DNA from: JBJEFI01 sp051873875 | GTDB taxonomy: Bacteria > Bacillota > Bacilli > Bacillales > Bacillaceae_G | Assembly (NCBI GenBank): GCA_051873875.1 | Contig: JBJEFI010000135.1 | Location: 1 to 5,918, forward strand | DNA length: 5,918 nucleotides | Reading direction: 5' to 3' | Shown here: positions 1-5,700 of the stretch, piece after piece | Position numbering within the stretch: position 1 is the first letter of the stretch | Layout of the letters: each line of letters starts with the position of its first letter | The notes under the pieces: model-generated | Seen by the model: the letters and a program-made list of their open reading frames with translations, nothing else | Told to the model about the DNA's origin: nothing | Database searches by the model: none | Translations under genes and position numbers: made by a program

Positions 1-1088
1 AATTTATTTAATGAACACTCAATCGCATATTCTGCTACTGCATTGGCAATTGCTTTTCCATCCTTACTTTCTTCCTCTGTTAATGAACTCATACGGTCTT
101 CAAATAAGCCAACCGTACGATAAACAGAACTTTCTGCCGCATATGTTTTTACTGCCATGTTTGCTAATTTTTCTTGAATTAATGTAAAGTTAGCAATTGG
201 TGTTTTGAATTGTTTACGTTGATTTGCATATGCAGATGCTAATTCGATTGTACGTCTTGCACCACTAACGCCACCGATTGCTAATTTATAACGACCAATG
301 TTTAAGATGTTGAATGCAATAACGTGTCCTCTTCCTACTTCACCAAGTAAGTTTTCAACAGGAACAGCTACATCTTCCAAAATCAATGTACGGGTACTTG
401 AGCTCTTAATACCCATTTTCTTTTCTTCTGGACCAGTAGACACACCATCGAATTCTCTTTCAACGATAAACGCTGAGAATTTTTCGCCATCTATTTTTGC
501 ATAAACAACGAATACGTCTGCGAATGCAGAGTTTGTAATCCATTGTTTTTCACCATTTAAAATGTAATGTGTGCCTGCTTCGTTTAATTTAGCAGTAGTT
601 TTCGCACCTAATGCATCTGAACCTGAACCTGGTTCTGTTAACGCATATGCAGCAAGTTTTTCACCAGTTGCTAGCGCTGGTAAATATTTTTGTTTTTGTT
701 GTTCGTTACCAAATAACACGATTGGTAATGAACCAATACCAACGTGGGCACCATGAGAAATTGCAAATCCTCCAGCTAGTGTAAATCTGTCTGTAATTAA
801 AGCAGAGCTGATTTTATCTAAACCAATACCACCATATTCTTCTGGTACATCTGCACCTAAAAGACCTAGTTCACCAGCCATTTTTAATAGTCTTACTGAA
901 CGATCAAATTCGTGGTTTTCTAAATACTCTAACTCTGGTAACACTTGCTCAATTACAAAATCTTCTGTTGTTTTCGCAATCATTTTGTGCTCTTCTGTTA
1001 AATCCTCTAACGTAAACATTTGATCATATGTGATTTCCTCTGTTAAAAAGCTACCACCTTTTAAAAGATTCTTTTCTGTTTTTTCCAC
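1..1088 (-). CDS. fadE: Acyl-CoA dehydrogenase FadE, N-terminal 362 residues (truncated by window edge)
   Basis: FadE is a cytoplasmic FAD enzyme that oxidises acyl-CoA to trans-2-enoyl-CoA and passes electrons to electron-transfer flavoprotein; this is the first step of the beta-oxidation cycle. The frame is open from a GTG at 1086-1088 to the left edge. Visible landmarks are an N-terminal helical domain (about residues 25-145), the family signature ALTEPGSGSDALG (149-161), a middle beta domain (about 150-250) with the Trp-Ile-Thr flavin-contact motif QWITN (182-186), and the start of the C-terminal helical domain with NQRKQF (289-294). Bacillus FadE proteins are close to 594 residues, so roughly 230 residues lie outside. 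For this long-chain type the catalytic Glu is expected in a later FEGTN-like motif, which cannot be checked here. The GTG start is chosen because a GGGAGG sits 8 nt upstream and an in-frame TAA lies just before it. It is the last gene of fadN-fadA-fadE. The specific assignment over other acyl-CoA dehydrogenases rests on the operon context. Confidence 0.93.
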   Translation of the reverse strand, partial: MEKTEKNLLKGGSFLTEEITYDQMFTLEDLTEEHKMIAKTTEDFVIEQVLPELEYLENHEFDRSVRLLKMAGELGLLGADVPEEYGGIGLDKISSALITDRFTLAGGFAISHGAHVGIGSLPIVLFGNEQQKQKYLPALATGEKLAAYALTEPGSGSDALGAKTTAKLNEAGTHYILNGEKQWITNSAFADVFVVYAKIDGEKFSAFIVEREFDGVSTGPEEKKMGIKSSSTRTLILEDVAVPVENLLGEVGRGHVIAFNILNIGRYKLAIGGVSGARRTIELASAYANQRKQFKTPIANFTLIQEKLANMAVKTYAAESSVYRTVGLFEDRMSSLTEEESKDGKAIANAVAEYAIECSLNK

Positions 1089-1096
1089 TAAAAATT

Positions 1097-1102
1097 CCTC
1101 CC
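1097..1102 (-). promoter_or_regulatory. Ribosome binding site deciding the GTG start of fadE
   Basis: On the minus strand GGGAGG is followed after 8 nt by GTG GAA AAA. No ATG lies in frame at this distance, and the upstream in-frame codon TAA excludes a longer protein. The next in-frame Met is residue 24, which would cut into the conserved N-terminal segment. Confidence 0.8.
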
Positions 1103-1127
1103 ATTATCTTATTAATCTAGTTAAAGT

Positions 1128-1182
1128 AGAAAGGGAATTGTCTCTTTAAAAGCGGCCGTCTTTTAAAGAAGAATCCCTTTCT
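1128..1182. repeat. 55-bp imperfect inverted repeat between fadA and fadE
   Basis: The outer arms AGAAAGGGA (1128-1136) and TCCCTTTCT (1174-1182) are perfect 9-bp complements. The inner arms CTTTAAAAG (1144-1152) and CTTTTAAAG (1160-1168) are another perfect 9-bp pair around a 7-nt loop, CGGCCGT. A TCT/AGA pairing (1141-1143 with 1170-1172) bridges them with small bulges. The fadN operon transcript would therefore fold into one long stem about 40 nt upstream of the fadE start. No run of U follows the stem in the fadE direction, so it is not a textbook intrinsic terminator. Plausible roles are a processing or stability element, or partial attenuation that sets fadE below fadN-fadA. The structure is seen directly; the role is inference. 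Confidence 0.8.
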
Positions 1183-1210
1183 CTTCTAATCTTGTAAAAC
1201 ATCAAAACTA

Positions 1211-2386
1211 TTAAAGTAATTCAAACACACCTGCTGCGCCCATACCGCCACCAATACACATTGTGACAATACCGAATTGCTCATTACGACGTTTCATTTC
1301 ATGAATTAAAGATAATGTTAATTTTGCACCTGTACAGCCAAGTGGATGTCCTAGGGCAATTGCTCCACCATTTACGTTAACGATATCTTCATTTAAACCT
1401 AAATGACGGATAACTTGGATAGACTGTGAAGCGAATGCTTCGTTTAATTCAAATAAACCAATATCAGAAAGCTCTAATCCTGCTAAGCGTAATGCTTTTG
1501 GAATCGCTTCGATAGGGCCAATACCCATAACTTCTGGGGCAACCCCTGCTACAGCGAACGAACGGAAACGAGCCATTGGTTGTAATCCTTCTGATTCTGC
1601 TTTTTCACGATCCATTACTAATACAGTAGCGGCACCGTCACTCATTTGAGATGAGTTTCCAGCTGTTACAGAACCTTTCACATTGAAGGCTGGACGTAAT
1701 TTTGCAAGTCCTTCAAGTGTTGTTTCACGGCGAACACCTTCATCCATACCAAATGTGAAATTTTTCTCTTTTAATTTATTATCTGCTCCAACTGAACGAA
1801 GAACCCCGTTAACTGCCACGATTTCATCAACAAATTTGCCATTGTCAATCGCTGCTGCTGCACGTTGATGACTACGTAATGCGAATGCATCTTGGTCTTC
1901 ACGTGAAACACCGAAACGAACAGCAACTTGTTCTGCTGTATGTCCCATACCCATATAATATTCTGGTGCTGTTTCTGCCAATGTAGCATTTGGACGAACA
2001 ACATGACCCATCATTGGTACCATGCTCATTGATTCTACTCCACCAGCCAATACAGCTTGAGAATGACCTAACATAATTCTCTCTGCTGCATATGCAATAC
2101 TTTGTAGACCAGATGAACAATAACGATTAATCGTAATCGCTGGTACTGTGTCTGGTAAGCCAGCTAATCCCCCAATATTACGAGCCACATTTAGTCCTTG
2201 TTCTGCTTCTGGCATCGCACAACCAATAATAAAATCATCAATAGGTCCGTCATAATTTCCTGCACGCTTTAATGTTTCTTTTACAACGATTGCCCCTAAA
2301 TCATCTGGACGAACAGTAGCTAACGATCCTTTTTTTGCGCGTCCGATTGGTGTACGAGCACCTGATACAATAACTGCCTCTTTCAT
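1211..2386 (-). CDS. fadA: Acetyl-CoA C-acyltransferase (3-ketoacyl-CoA thiolase) FadA
   Basis: FadA cleaves 3-ketoacyl-CoA with coenzyme A to acetyl-CoA and an acyl-CoA shortened by two carbons, closing each turn of beta-oxidation in the cytoplasm. The 391-residue protein has the usual thiolase length and is complete. The acyl-accepting cysteine is Cys90 in NRYCSSGLQ. The C-terminal half carries NEAF (315-318), the GHPLGCTGA motif with catalytic His347 (346-354), and the second catalytic cysteine Cys377 in CIGGGMGAAG. The DQDAFALRSH segment (164-173) is also typical. Start: ATG preceded by AAGGAGGT with 6 nt spacing. The gene begins 12 nt after fadN, and its ribosome binding site overlaps the fadN stop codon, so coupled translation is likely. 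A biosynthetic acetoacetyl-CoA thiolase would look similar by motif; the position between fadN and fadE favours the degradative FadA. Confidence 0.95.
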   Translation of the reverse strand: MKEAVIVSGARTPIGRAKKGSLATVRPDDLGAIVVKETLKRAGNYDGPIDDFIIGCAMPEAEQGLNVARNIGGLAGLPDTVPAITINRYCSSGLQSIAYAAERIMLGHSQAVLAGGVESMSMVPMMGHVVRPNATLAETAPEYYMGMGHTAEQVAVRFGVSREDQDAFALRSHQRAAAAIDNGKFVDEIVAVNGVLRSVGADNKLKEKNFTFGMDEGVRRETTLEGLAKLRPAFNVKGSVTAGNSSQMSDGAATVLVMDREKAESEGLQPMARFRSFAVAGVAPEVMGIGPIEAIPKALRLAGLELSDIGLFELNEAFASQSIQVIRHLGLNEDIVNVNGGAIALGHPLGCTGAKLTLSLIHEMKRRNEQFGIVTMCIGGGMGAAGVFELL

Positions 2387-2392
2387 GAATAT

Positions 2393-2400
2393 ACCTCCTT
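2393..2400 (-). promoter_or_regulatory. fadA ribosome binding site overlapping the fadN stop codon
   Basis: AAGGAGGT on the minus strand matches the 16S rRNA 3' end closely and ends 6 nt before the fadA ATG. Its first two bases (2399-2400) are part of the fadN TAA at 2399-2401. Ribosomes ending fadN are therefore placed on the fadA start, which favours balanced synthesis of the two proteins. Confidence 0.85.
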
Positions 2401-4789
2401 AGTTACGTAATGGTTTCCCTTTTACAAGCATGTGCTGCATACGAGCTTGTGATTTCATATCTGCTACTAAGCTTAAGAACGCTTCACGTTCAAGATCTAA
2501 TAAATATTGTTCATCTACTTTTGTGCCATATGGTACTTTACCACCAGCAATGACATAAGCTAATTTCTTCGCAATTTTTAAATCATGCTCAGAAATATAA
2601 CCAGAGTTAAACATTGTTTGTGCACCTAATAATAAAGTCGCATAACCTGTTTCCCCTACAACTGGTACTTTCTCACGTAATGGAGGTTGGTAACCTGCAT
2701 CATCTAAAGCAATTACTTTTTGTTTTGCATCATATAATAGATGATCTCCATTTACACTAAGGCCATCTTTCGCCCCTAAGAAACCGTTATCAAAAGCTTC
2801 TTGGCCAGATGTTGAAACTTTTGCCATCGCAATACTTTCAAATACACGATTTGCAACTTTTTGTAAATCAAATTCCACACCTTTAGGCATTGAATTTAAT
2901 GTTTTAATATAAAGTTCTTTGTTACCGCCACCGCCAGGGATTAGACCAACACCCACTTCAACAAGTCCAATGTATGTTTCAGTAGACGCTTGGATAGCTG
3001 CCGCTGGTAAACAAATTTCAGCACCGCCACCAACTGACATGCCAAATGGTGCTGCTACGACTGGTTTTTTCGCATATTTAATGCGTGTCATTGCATTTTG
3101 GAATTGGCTGATAACAAATTCAAGTTCAAAGAAGTTGTCATCTTGTGCTTCCATTAAAATCATCGCTAAGTTAGCACCAACACAGAAGTTTTTACCTTGG
3201 TTTCCGATAACGAGACCTTTATATTTATCATTGCTTTCTACTTCATCAATTGCAGTGTTAATCATTTGAATGATGTCTAAGCCAATTGCATTGTTTGGTG
3301 ATGTAAATTCTAATAATAGAACGCCATCGCCTAAATCAACTAAACTTGCACCACTATTTTTCTTTACAACACCCTGTGTTTCTTTTAAACGACGAAGGTT
3401 AATTTCTTTTTCATTTGTTACTAATTTTACGTATTCACCATTATCATAATAGTAAACGCTTCCGTTATCTTCTTTATAGAAAGATGTATGACCGTTTGCT
3501 ACCATTTCTTTTACCCAAGCTGGCACTACTTTGCCTTCGCTTTCCATACGTGCAATTGATTTTTCTAGGCCAATTGCATCCCACATTTCAAATGGTCCTA
3601 ATTCCCAACCAAAGCCCCATTTCATACCTTGGTCAATACCTACAAGGTTATCCGCAATTTCTTTGTATAGTTGTGCAGAGTAAATAAGTGTCGGACTAAT
3701 AATATTCCATAACAATTCTCCAGCACGGTCTTGCGCATATACAAGCGCTTTCAATTTATTGCGAGTACCTTTTTGTTGTTTCGCTAAATCGATGGAAGGT
3801 GCTTTTAATTTTTTCATTGGACTATATTCAAATGTTGCTGGGTCCATTTCTAAAATATCTCGACCTTTTTTCACGAAGAAGCCTTGACCACTCTTACTTC
3901 CTAACCAGCCTTTTGCAATCATTTCTTTCATAAATGCTGGTGTTTCAAAAACGGCTTTTTCTTCGCCTTCAACTTTTGTATATACGTTGTTAGCAACGTG
4001 TCCAAATGTATCAAGTCCGACTACATCTAATGTACGGAATGTTGCACTTTTTGGACGACCAATTAATGGGCCTGTTACAGAGTCAACTTCTCCGACAGAG
4101 TAACCACCTTTCATCATTTCCTGAACTGTTACTAAAAGTCCATACGTACCAATACGGTTACCGATGAAATTAGGTGTATCTTTTGCTAATACAACACCTT
4201 TACCTAGAACATCTTCACCAAATTTCTTAACAAAATCTAATACTTCTTTATCTGTATGTTGCGTTGGAATTACTTCTAATAATTTCAAATATCTTGGAGG
4301 ATTAAAAAAGTGTGTGCCTAAAAAATGACGCTTAAAATCTTCTGATCGACCTTCTGCCATTTCCTCGATGGAGATTCCTGATGTATTGGAGCTGACGATA
4401 GTACCTGGTTTACGGTGTGCCTCCACTTGTTCAAATACGATTTGTTTAATTTTTAAGTTTTCAACAACAACTTCGATAATCCAATCTACATCGCTTAATA
4501 GATGCATATCATCTTCGAAGTTCCCTACTGTTATACGTTTTAAGCTTTCTTTTGTTGCAAGTGGTGCTGGTTTTTGCTTTGTTAACTTTTGAACTGCAAC
4601 CGTTGCAATACGATTACGAACAGCCTTATCTTCTAGTGTTAATCCTTTTGCTTCTTCTTCTTTTGTTAATTCGCGTGGTACAATGTCTAGTAATAAAACT
4701 GGAATACCAATGTTCGCTAAATGTGCTGCAATACCAGAACCCATTACACCTGAACCAAGCACCGCAGCTTTACGAATATGTCGTGGCAT
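2399..4789 (-). CDS. fadN: Bifunctional 3-hydroxyacyl-CoA dehydrogenase / enoyl-CoA hydratase FadN
   Basis: FadN carries out the two middle steps of beta-oxidation: hydration of trans-2-enoyl-CoA and NAD-dependent oxidation of the resulting 3-hydroxyacyl-CoA. The complete 796-residue protein has the dehydrogenase first. A Rossmann motif GSGVMGSGIAAH occupies 12-23, followed by the SSNTSG loop (133-138), catalytic His160 in HFFNP with Glu172 twelve residues later, and NR at 211-212. A second dehydrogenase C-terminal segment with KWGFGWELGPFEMWD lies at 390-404. The crotonase-fold domain begins near 480: NFCVGANL (534-541) and SVGGGAEICL (585-594) form the oxyanion region. Glu591 and Glu611 are 20 residues apart, as are the two catalytic glutamates of enoyl-CoA hydratase. 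This domain order is the reverse of E. coli FadB and is the known Bacillus FadN layout. Start: ATG with AGGAGGT 8 nt upstream. It is the first gene of the operon, directly behind a FadR box. Confidence 0.96.
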   Translation of the reverse strand: MPRHIRKAAVLGSGVMGSGIAAHLANIGIPVLLLDIVPRELTKEEEAKGLTLEDKAVRNRIATVAVQKLTKQKPAPLATKESLKRITVGNFEDDMHLLSDVDWIIEVVVENLKIKQIVFEQVEAHRKPGTIVSSNTSGISIEEMAEGRSEDFKRHFLGTHFFNPPRYLKLLEVIPTQHTDKEVLDFVKKFGEDVLGKGVVLAKDTPNFIGNRIGTYGLLVTVQEMMKGGYSVGEVDSVTGPLIGRPKSATFRTLDVVGLDTFGHVANNVYTKVEGEEKAVFETPAFMKEMIAKGWLGSKSGQGFFVKKGRDILEMDPATFEYSPMKKLKAPSIDLAKQQKGTRNKLKALVYAQDRAGELLWNIISPTLIYSAQLYKEIADNLVGIDQGMKWGFGWELGPFEMWDAIGLEKSIARMESEGKVVPAWVKEMVANGHTSFYKEDNGSVYYYDNGEYVKLVTNEKEINLRRLKETQGVVKKNSGASLVDLGDGVLLLEFTSPNNAIGLDIIQMINTAIDEVESNDKYKGLVIGNQGKNFCVGANLAMILMEAQDDNFFELEFVISQFQNAMTRIKYAKKPVVAAPFGMSVGGGAEICLPAAAIQASTETYIGLVEVGVGLIPGGGGNKELYIKTLNSMPKGVEFDLQKVANRVFESIAMAKVSTSGQEAFDNGFLGAKDGLSVNGDHLLYDAKQKVIALDDAGYQPPLREKVPVVGETGYATLLLGAQTMFNSGYISEHDLKIAKKLAYVIAGGKVPYGTKVDEQYLLDLEREAFLSLVADMKSQARMQHMLVKGKPLRN

Positions 4790-4797
4790 ATCTAATT

Positions 4798-4804
4798 ACC
4801 TCCT
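4798..4804 (-). promoter_or_regulatory. fadN ribosome binding site
   Basis: AGGAGGT on the minus strand lies 8 nt upstream of the ATG at 4787-4789. This fixes the fadN start, with the Rossmann motif beginning at residue 12 as expected for this family. Confidence 0.85.
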
Positions 4805-4819
4805 CATAAAACTGATTTT

Positions 4820-4837
4820 TGAATGAATACTCATTCA
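4820..4837. promoter_or_regulatory. FadR operator (FadR/YsiA box)
   Basis: TGAATGAATACTCATTCA has two perfect 7-bp inverted arms (TGAATGA and TCATTCA) around a 4-bp centre. It fits the Bacillus FadR box (TGAATGA-N-TA-N-TCATTCA), the site of the TetR-family repressor FadR, which releases DNA when it binds long-chain acyl-CoA. It sits between the predicted fadN start of transcription and the fadN ribosome binding site, so repression by blocking RNA polymerase just downstream of the promoter is likely. The regulator gene itself is not in this window. Confidence 0.9.
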
Positions 4838-4858
4838 GTTTTTGCCTCTTCAATATAC

Positions 4859-4864
4859 ATTATA
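4859..4864 (-). promoter_or_regulatory. Probable -10 box of the fadN operon promoter
   Basis: The minus strand carries a consensus TATAAT about 70 nt upstream of the fadN ATG. That would put the transcription start near 4852 and give a leader of roughly 60 nt holding the FadR box and ribosome binding site. No good TTGACA-like -35 box is present at 15-18 nt spacing (GGGAAC occupies the 16-nt position), and there is no extended -10 TG. The placement is plausible because the operator lies just downstream, but the promoter itself is only partly convincing. Confidence 0.5.
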
Positions 4865-4868
4865 TGCT

Positions 4869-4881
4869 CGAATGAGATTCG
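4869..4881. repeat. 13-bp palindrome in the fadN promoter spacer
   Basis: CGAATGAGATTCG is a perfect inverted repeat with 5-bp arms (CGAAT/ATTCG) and a 3-bp centre. It falls between the -10 box and the expected -35 position of the fadN promoter. One arm includes GAATGA, which is also found in each FadR half-site, but the spacing and the other arm do not fit a FadR box. It may be a degenerate or second operator, or chance. Confidence 0.4.
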
Positions 4882-5003
4882 TTCCCTCTTAAATATATTA
4901 TTTTTTCAGATTTTTCGCAATTGATTCGCGTGTTTTTTTTAAAAGAATATCATCATGCATATTTAGACAAAATAAATCTATATTAAAAAAGGAGGCAATT
5001 GAG

Positions 5004-5132
5004 ATGGTTAAGCGTAAAAAAAATCCTTCTAAAGGTGCGGTTAGTGCCGCAGATGTAAAAGGAAATGGTGGTCCTCACGATATTCCAAATACAAAAGGAC
5101 GTCATGGCAACAATCAGCAATATCCAAAGTAA
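5004..5132 (+). CDS. yuzL: YuzL-like small basic protein (42 residues)
   Basis: This is a complete small gene: ATG at 5004-5006, TAA at 5130-5132, with GGAGG (4991-4995) 8 nt upstream, preceded by an A-run. The product starts MVKRKKNPSKGAVSAADVKG and ends NNQQYPK. It is hydrophilic, rich in Lys, Gly and Asn, and has no cysteine, membrane segment or signal peptide. The start pattern (basic KRKKxPSK followed by A-V-S-A-A-x-V) and the NQQ-type tail match my recollection of the YuzL-like family of bacilli, whose function is unknown to me. Its composition also resembles minor small acid-soluble spore proteins, but it does not match one that I recognise. It is divergent from fadN, alone in its transcript, and followed after 13 nt by a terminator. 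The family call is moderately sure; the reading frame is very likely real. Confidence 0.8.
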   Translation: MVKRKKNPSKGAVSAADVKGNGGPHDIPNTKGRHGNNQQYPK

Positions 5133-5145
5133 TCGTTATAGCTAT

Positions 5146-5183
5146 AAAAAAATACCACAACTTAAAGTTTAGTGGTATTTTTA
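5146..5183. terminator. Bidirectional intrinsic terminator after the yuzL-like gene
   Basis: ATACCAC (5152-5158) pairs with GTGGTAT (5172-5178) around a 13-nt loop that can add an AAC/GTT pair. On the plus strand the stem is followed by a T-rich stretch (TTTTATT) and so ends the yuzL-like transcript. On the minus strand the seven A at 5146-5152 become a T-run directly after the stem, so it would also stop transcripts coming from the relic genes to the right. Confidence 0.85.
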
Positions 5184-5202
5184 TTGTCGTTATGTATGAA
5201 TA

Positions 5203-5618
5203 CTAGCGCCTTTTTGCTTCATTTCGAATAAGATATTGGCTATCATTTTGCCCTATAGTTCTTCATAGTTTAATAATTCGCTCATCATTAAAACTGCCAA
5301 AGGATCGTACTAACTTCCAACGAATGAGCTTATCATTTTCGTATTCCTCAAAACATACCAAGAGAGCTTTAGTCACTTGCTATTCCGTTGCTTATTGAAA
5401 AAGCAGATAAAGCCAATTGCATCAATCATTTCTCTAATTGCAACAAGATTATTTGTCTTAAGTACCTTTAATAAAATCGGTAAAATGTCGTTTGGCACAT
5501 GTGCTAGTGCTCTAGCAATAATATCTCTCAGCAATGGATAACTTTTCTTCTTAAAATCATTAACGGGTAAAGTAGTATGTTGATTATTCCCTATCTGCCC
5601 TAAATAGTGTTTCCTTTT
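5203..5618 (-). pseudogene. Broken HEAT-repeat-type protein gene
   Basis: Two adjoining minus-strand frames read as one helical-repeat protein. The first (5618-5373, 81 codons, no usable start) contains YPLLRDIIARALAHVPNDIL and AIREMIDAIGF; it ends in TGA. The second frame takes over exactly there (from 5376) with VTKALLVCFEEYENDKLIRW and VRSFGSF. It meets an in-frame TGA at 5263-5265 and then continues as RTIGQNDSQYLIRNEAKRR to TAG at 5203-5205. One missing base near 5376 (AAGGTGACT to AAGTGACT) would explain the shift. Paired amphipathic helices with the pattern Pro-x-Leu-Leu, Ile-x-Ala-Ile-Gly and Ile-Arg-x-x-Ala resemble HEAT repeats. The 5' end is missing and replaced by a MarR-like fragment. 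One frameshift, one internal stop and the lost start mean that it is not expressed as a normal protein. The family call is by pattern only. Confidence 0.6.
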
Positions 5619-5700
5619 CTATTTTTAACATAGCTGCTATATCATCTTTGGAAATTCCTTCCCTTTGATACAGCATAATGAGAAATTGATATTGTCCTAC
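5584..5700 (-). pseudogene. Relic of a MarR-family transcriptional regulator (helix-turn-helix core only)
   Basis: The minus-strand frame reads VGQYQFLIMLYQREGISKDD followed by IAAMLKIEKETLFRA, then stops at TAA (5584-5586). This matches the MarR DNA-binding core: Gly-Gln-Tyr-x-Phe-Leu helix, Gly-Ile-Ser-x-Asp wing of the turn, the Ile-Ala-x-x-Leu helix, and the recognition helix with x-Glu-Thr-x-x-Arg-Ala. Only about 35 of the usual 140-150 residues are present; the N-terminal dimer helix, wing and C-terminal helix are gone. An ATG in frame at 5734-5736 could give a 50-residue protein, but its first 12 codons are the complement of the transporter fragment and no ribosome binding site precedes it. 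The right-hand breakpoint is near 5700 and the left-hand one near 5590-5610. Confidence 0.65.

Noticed and set aside
1128..1182. Inverted repeat as an ordinary intrinsic terminator after fadA
   Set aside because: No U-run follows the stem on the minus strand (the next bases are ACTTTAACTAG), and fadE belongs to the same cycle with no clear promoter of its own.
1771..2120. Minus-strand frames nested inside fadA in other phases
   Set aside because: They lie within the well-conserved thiolase frame; their translations look random and no start signals precede them.
2919..3269. Plus-strand open frame of 116 codons opposite fadN, and other plus-strand frames opposite fadN and fadE
   Set aside because: They are complementary shadows of conserved coding sequence, with low-complexity Pro/Ser/Thr or Leu runs, no ribosome binding sites and no recognisable domain.
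4957..4985. SigG-like promoter for the yuzL-like gene: GCATA, 17-nt spacer, TATATTA
   Set aside because: The match to the forespore consensus is tempting, but transcription would start near 4991, inside the GGAGG ribosome binding site at 4991-4995, which would damage it. I do not list it as a feature.
4917..5002. 8-bp direct repeat GCAATTGA at 4917-4924 and 4995-5002
   Set aside because: Short and AT-rich; the second copy overlaps the ribosome binding site of the small gene. Likely chance.
4790..5003. CcpA (cre) site in the divergent control region
   Set aside because: Scanning by eye found no sequence close to the cre consensus; the CG-containing stretches at 4915-4931 do not fit its symmetry.
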